Source: Candidatus Caccalectryoclostridium excrementigallinarum (lineage in GTDB: Bacteria; Bacillota; Clostridia; Christensenellales; UBA3700). From it: a DNA stretch of 62,785 nucleotides. The position numbers were made by a program, and so were the translations under genes. Position 1 is the stretch's first letter, and the number at the start of each line of letters is the position of its first letter. Shown here piece by piece: positions 61,298 to 62,785 of the stretch. The stretch covers positions 1 to 62,785 of the forward strand of contig DVNJ01000005.1 in assembly GCA_018714485.1 (NCBI GenBank), read 5' to 3'. Below the pieces are notes generated by a model, which saw only the letters and a program-made list of their open reading frames with translations, made no database searches and had not been told where the DNA came from.

Positions 61298-62125
61298 ATG
61301 GATAAAGTTACCGTACTTGCAAACGCCAAGCTCAATCTCTATCTCGACGTGCTCAAAAAGCGCGCCGACGGCTATCACGATCTCGACATGCTCATTGTGA
61401 GCGTCAACTGCGGCGACGTCATCACCGTGCGCCCCGCCGAAAAGGGCAGGATAAACGTGAGCATGAACGGTGTTCCCGCGGGCGAAGAAAACACCGCCGT
61501 ACGCACCGCAAAACTGATAGGCGAACTTACGGGCGAGGGCATGGAGATCTCTATCGCCAAGCGCATCCCCTTTTCCGCCGGTATGGGCGGCTCTTCCGCC
61601 GACAGCGCCGGGGTCTTGAACGCGGCGAAAAAACTCTTCGGGATCTCCGAGGAAGAAAGTGAAAAAATCGCTCTTAGGGTGGGCAGCGACGTGGTTTACA
61701 TGATGCACGGCGGGATAATGCGCGCGAGAGGAAGAGGAGAAGAACTCACGCCCGTGAGCGGACTTGAAGGCTTGAGGGAAAAATTTTTCGTCGTGGCGCA
61801 AAAGTGCGTCGGCGGCTCCACGAAGGAAATATACTCCCATTTCGACACTCTCGGCATGCAGCCCAAAAATTCCTTCGACGACGCGGTCAAAAGCCTTCAA
61901 AGCGGCGTCGGCGACGGATTTTACAACGCCTTGACCATGTCGGCGACCTATCATTGCCCGAGCATAGTGGCGACCATTTTCGATTTGAAAAACTTTTCCC
62001 CCTATGTATGCATGACAGGCAGCGGCAGTGCCGTTTTTGCCATGTTCGACGATTTTTTGCGCGCCGAAGAGTGCCTGCGCGCCCTGAAAGGCTACAAATT
62101 CAAAAGTATTTTGCATATTGTCTGA
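61298..62125 (+). CDS. ispE: 4-diphosphocytidyl-2-C-methyl-D-erythritol kinase
   Basis: A 275-residue GHMP kinase with ANAKLNLYLDVLKKRADGYHDL (about 8-29), the ATP loop PFSAGMGGSSADSAG (about 91-105) and MTGSGSAVFAMF (about 235-246). It phosphorylates CDP-methylerythritol in the MEP pathway of isoprenoid precursors. The promoter's -10 box lies six bases before ATG, so translation should be leaderless, notable for an essential gene. It follows sipL with its own promoter. Confidence 0.95.
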   Translation: MDKVTVLANAKLNLYLDVLKKRADGYHDLDMLIVSVNCGDVITVRPAEKGRINVSMNGVPAGEENTAVRTAKLIGELTGEGMEISIAKRIPFSAGMGGSSADSAGVLNAAKKLFGISEEESEKIALRVGSDVVYMMHGGIMRARGRGEELTPVSGLEGLREKFFVVAQKCVGGSTKEIYSHFDTLGMQPKNSFDDAVKSLQSGVGDGFYNALTMSATYHCPSIVATIFDLKNFSPYVCMTGSGSAVFAMFDDFLRAEECLRALKGYKFKSILHIV

Positions 62126-62163
62126 GCGCGTCTTGACAGTCGGAGACGGATCGGCTTACGTTT

Positions 62164-62655
62164 GGCGGGGAGAGGGATTTGTCTTTCAGCGATCGTTGGC
62201 GAGATAAGCTCGCCTTTCTCCGAGAACTCGTTCGCCCGATTGCGTGCAGCGAGCGTATGCCGCAGAGCGGCATTAGCGAGGGTTCTTTCCTCATTTCCCG
62301 CCAACAAAATAGGACAGCTTTCACTGTCCTATGATGTGGCAGAGAAAGAGGGAGTCGCCTTTCAGCGATCGTTGGCGAGATAAGCTCGCCTTTCTCCGAA
62401 AGCTCGTTCGCCCGATCGCGTGCAGCGAGCGTATGCCGCAGAGCGACATTAGCGAGGGTTCTTTCCTCATTTCCCGCCAACAAAATAGGACAGCTTTCAC
62501 TGTCCTATGATGTGGCGGAGAAAGAGGGAGTCGCCTTTCAGCAATCGTTGGCGAGATAAGTTCGCCTTTTTCCGAAAACTCGTTCGCCCGATCGCGTGCA
62601 GCGAGCGTATGCCGCAGAGCGGCATTAGCGAGGGTTCTTTCCTCATTTCCCGCCA
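62164..62655. repeat. 176-bp tandem repeats, nearly three copies
   Basis: Copies begin at about 62164, 62338 and 62514; the anchor CTTTCAGC(G/A)ATCG recurs at 62183, 62359 and 62535, exactly 176 bases apart. Each copy has a GGCGAG...CTCGCC stem, a GCCGCAGAGCGGC stem and (in copies 1 and 2) an ATAGGACAG-CTTTCA-CTGTCCTAT hairpin that on the minus strand is followed by TTTGTT, like a terminator. Copy 3 stops at 62655 where the IS30 element begins. ORFs here follow the repeat, so I call none of them genes. Confidence 0.9.
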
Positions 62656-62785
62656 GTGAATTGTCAAGTTAAGTGCAACACTTTTTGTAATTCCTGCTCA
62701 AACAAGTCTGCCGGAGTTTGGAAGTTCAGCACTTTCTTCGGTCTGTTATTTATCTTTGCCACGTTTTGTGCAAGCGTCTTTGCAC
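62656..62785 (-). mobile_element. IS30-family insertion sequence, end fragment
   Basis: The repeat homology stops after 62655 and the transposase 3' end begins a few bases later, so an IS end lies at about 62656. GTCAAGTTAAGTGCAACAC (62663-62681), overlapping the stop codon, is the likely terminal inverted repeat. The rest of the element is outside the window. Confidence 0.8.
62664..62785 (-). CDS. IS30-family transposase, C-terminal 39 residues (partial)
   Basis: The minus strand reads, in frame from the window edge, AKTLAQNVAKINNRPKKVL followed by NFQTPADLFEQELQKV and LHLT-stop. The INNRPRK-L-F-TP pattern is the conserved C-terminus of IS30 transposases (DDE type). The catalytic residues and start are beyond 62785. 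The stop codon is TGA (complement of 62664-62666). Confidence 0.92.
   Translation of the reverse strand, partial: AKTLAQNVAKINNRPKKVLNFQTPADLFEQELQKVLHLT

Noticed and set aside
62092-62483. Minus-strand ORFs in the terminal repeats
   Set aside because: They follow the 176-bp unit and repeat its translation; no promoter, ribosome site or protein family.
62164-62655. CRISPR array
   Set aside because: Units are 176 bp, adjacent with no variable spacers, and no cas gene is present.

Overview
The window looks like a contig from a spore-forming, GC-rich member of the Clostridia, probably an uncultured gut lineage; the exact family is inference. The spore genes are the firmest clue: spoIIR, the sleB-ypeB germination pair and a SipL-type spore-coat protein next to veg and ispE. 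Both ends fall in repeats where assemblies usually break: the 3' end of a 16S rRNA gene at the left, and tandem 176-bp repeats running into an IS30-family element at the right. Most of what lies between is ordinary chromosomal housekeeping; I see no CRISPR array, prophage or toxin-antitoxin island.

Layout. 1-860: 16S 3' end, then a repeat-rich spacer with no 23S, 5S or tRNA. 860-2550: an XRE repressor divergent from a membrane protein, with two operator-like dyads between them. 2550-6430: the two fumarase subunits (minus), divergent from walJ-CPBP protease-rlmH. 6507-14615: M14 peptidase-tadA-pth-mfd, then a PrsA/SurA-like lipoprotein and a NUDIX hydrolase. 14888-16543: Hsp20 behind CIRCE-like sites, and a surface lipoprotein. 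16762-20218: fba (minus), an M29 aminopeptidase and gap. 20515-29830: a small membrane protein, ClC channel, methyltransferase, a phosphatase-like gene broken by an in-frame stop, aminotransferase-tyrS-yigZ, ilvE and a GNAT. 29911-32655: spoIIR divergent from sleB-ypeB. 32778-36453: a short leader ORF, prs, an MBL hydrolase and rho. 36673-42242: tRNA-Gly, then tilS-hpt-cca-rmuC-PHP. 42347-52033: an LRR lipoprotein, leuS-serS (minus), two FAD proteins and a larger LRR protein. 52102-58567: tRNA-Asn, a small unknown protein, a second XRE regulator, an alpha-galactosidase-like enzyme and a large GLUG lipoprotein. 58650-62125: an SDR and veg (minus), sipL and ispE. 62164-62785: repeats and IS30.

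The main non-routine signals concern gene expression. (1) Five unrelated genes (GNAT, tilS, a BaiN-like flavoprotein, SDR, ispE) have a sigma-A type promoter whose -10 box ends exactly six bases before the ATG, with no Shine-Dalgarno sequence, so their mRNAs should be leaderless. (2) The 16S 3' end has CCTAC where CCTCC is expected in the anti-Shine-Dalgarno, although many genes here carry canonical GGAGG sites. (3) tRNA-Gly seems to start transcription at its mature 5' end. Other points are a tandem duplication of the gap 3' end with its terminator, a repeat that supplies the stop codon of a lipoprotein gene, and the 176-bp repeats next to IS30.

Coordinates were read by eye and promoters and terminators judged by match to consensus. 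Family names come from motif recognition, not from database searches.
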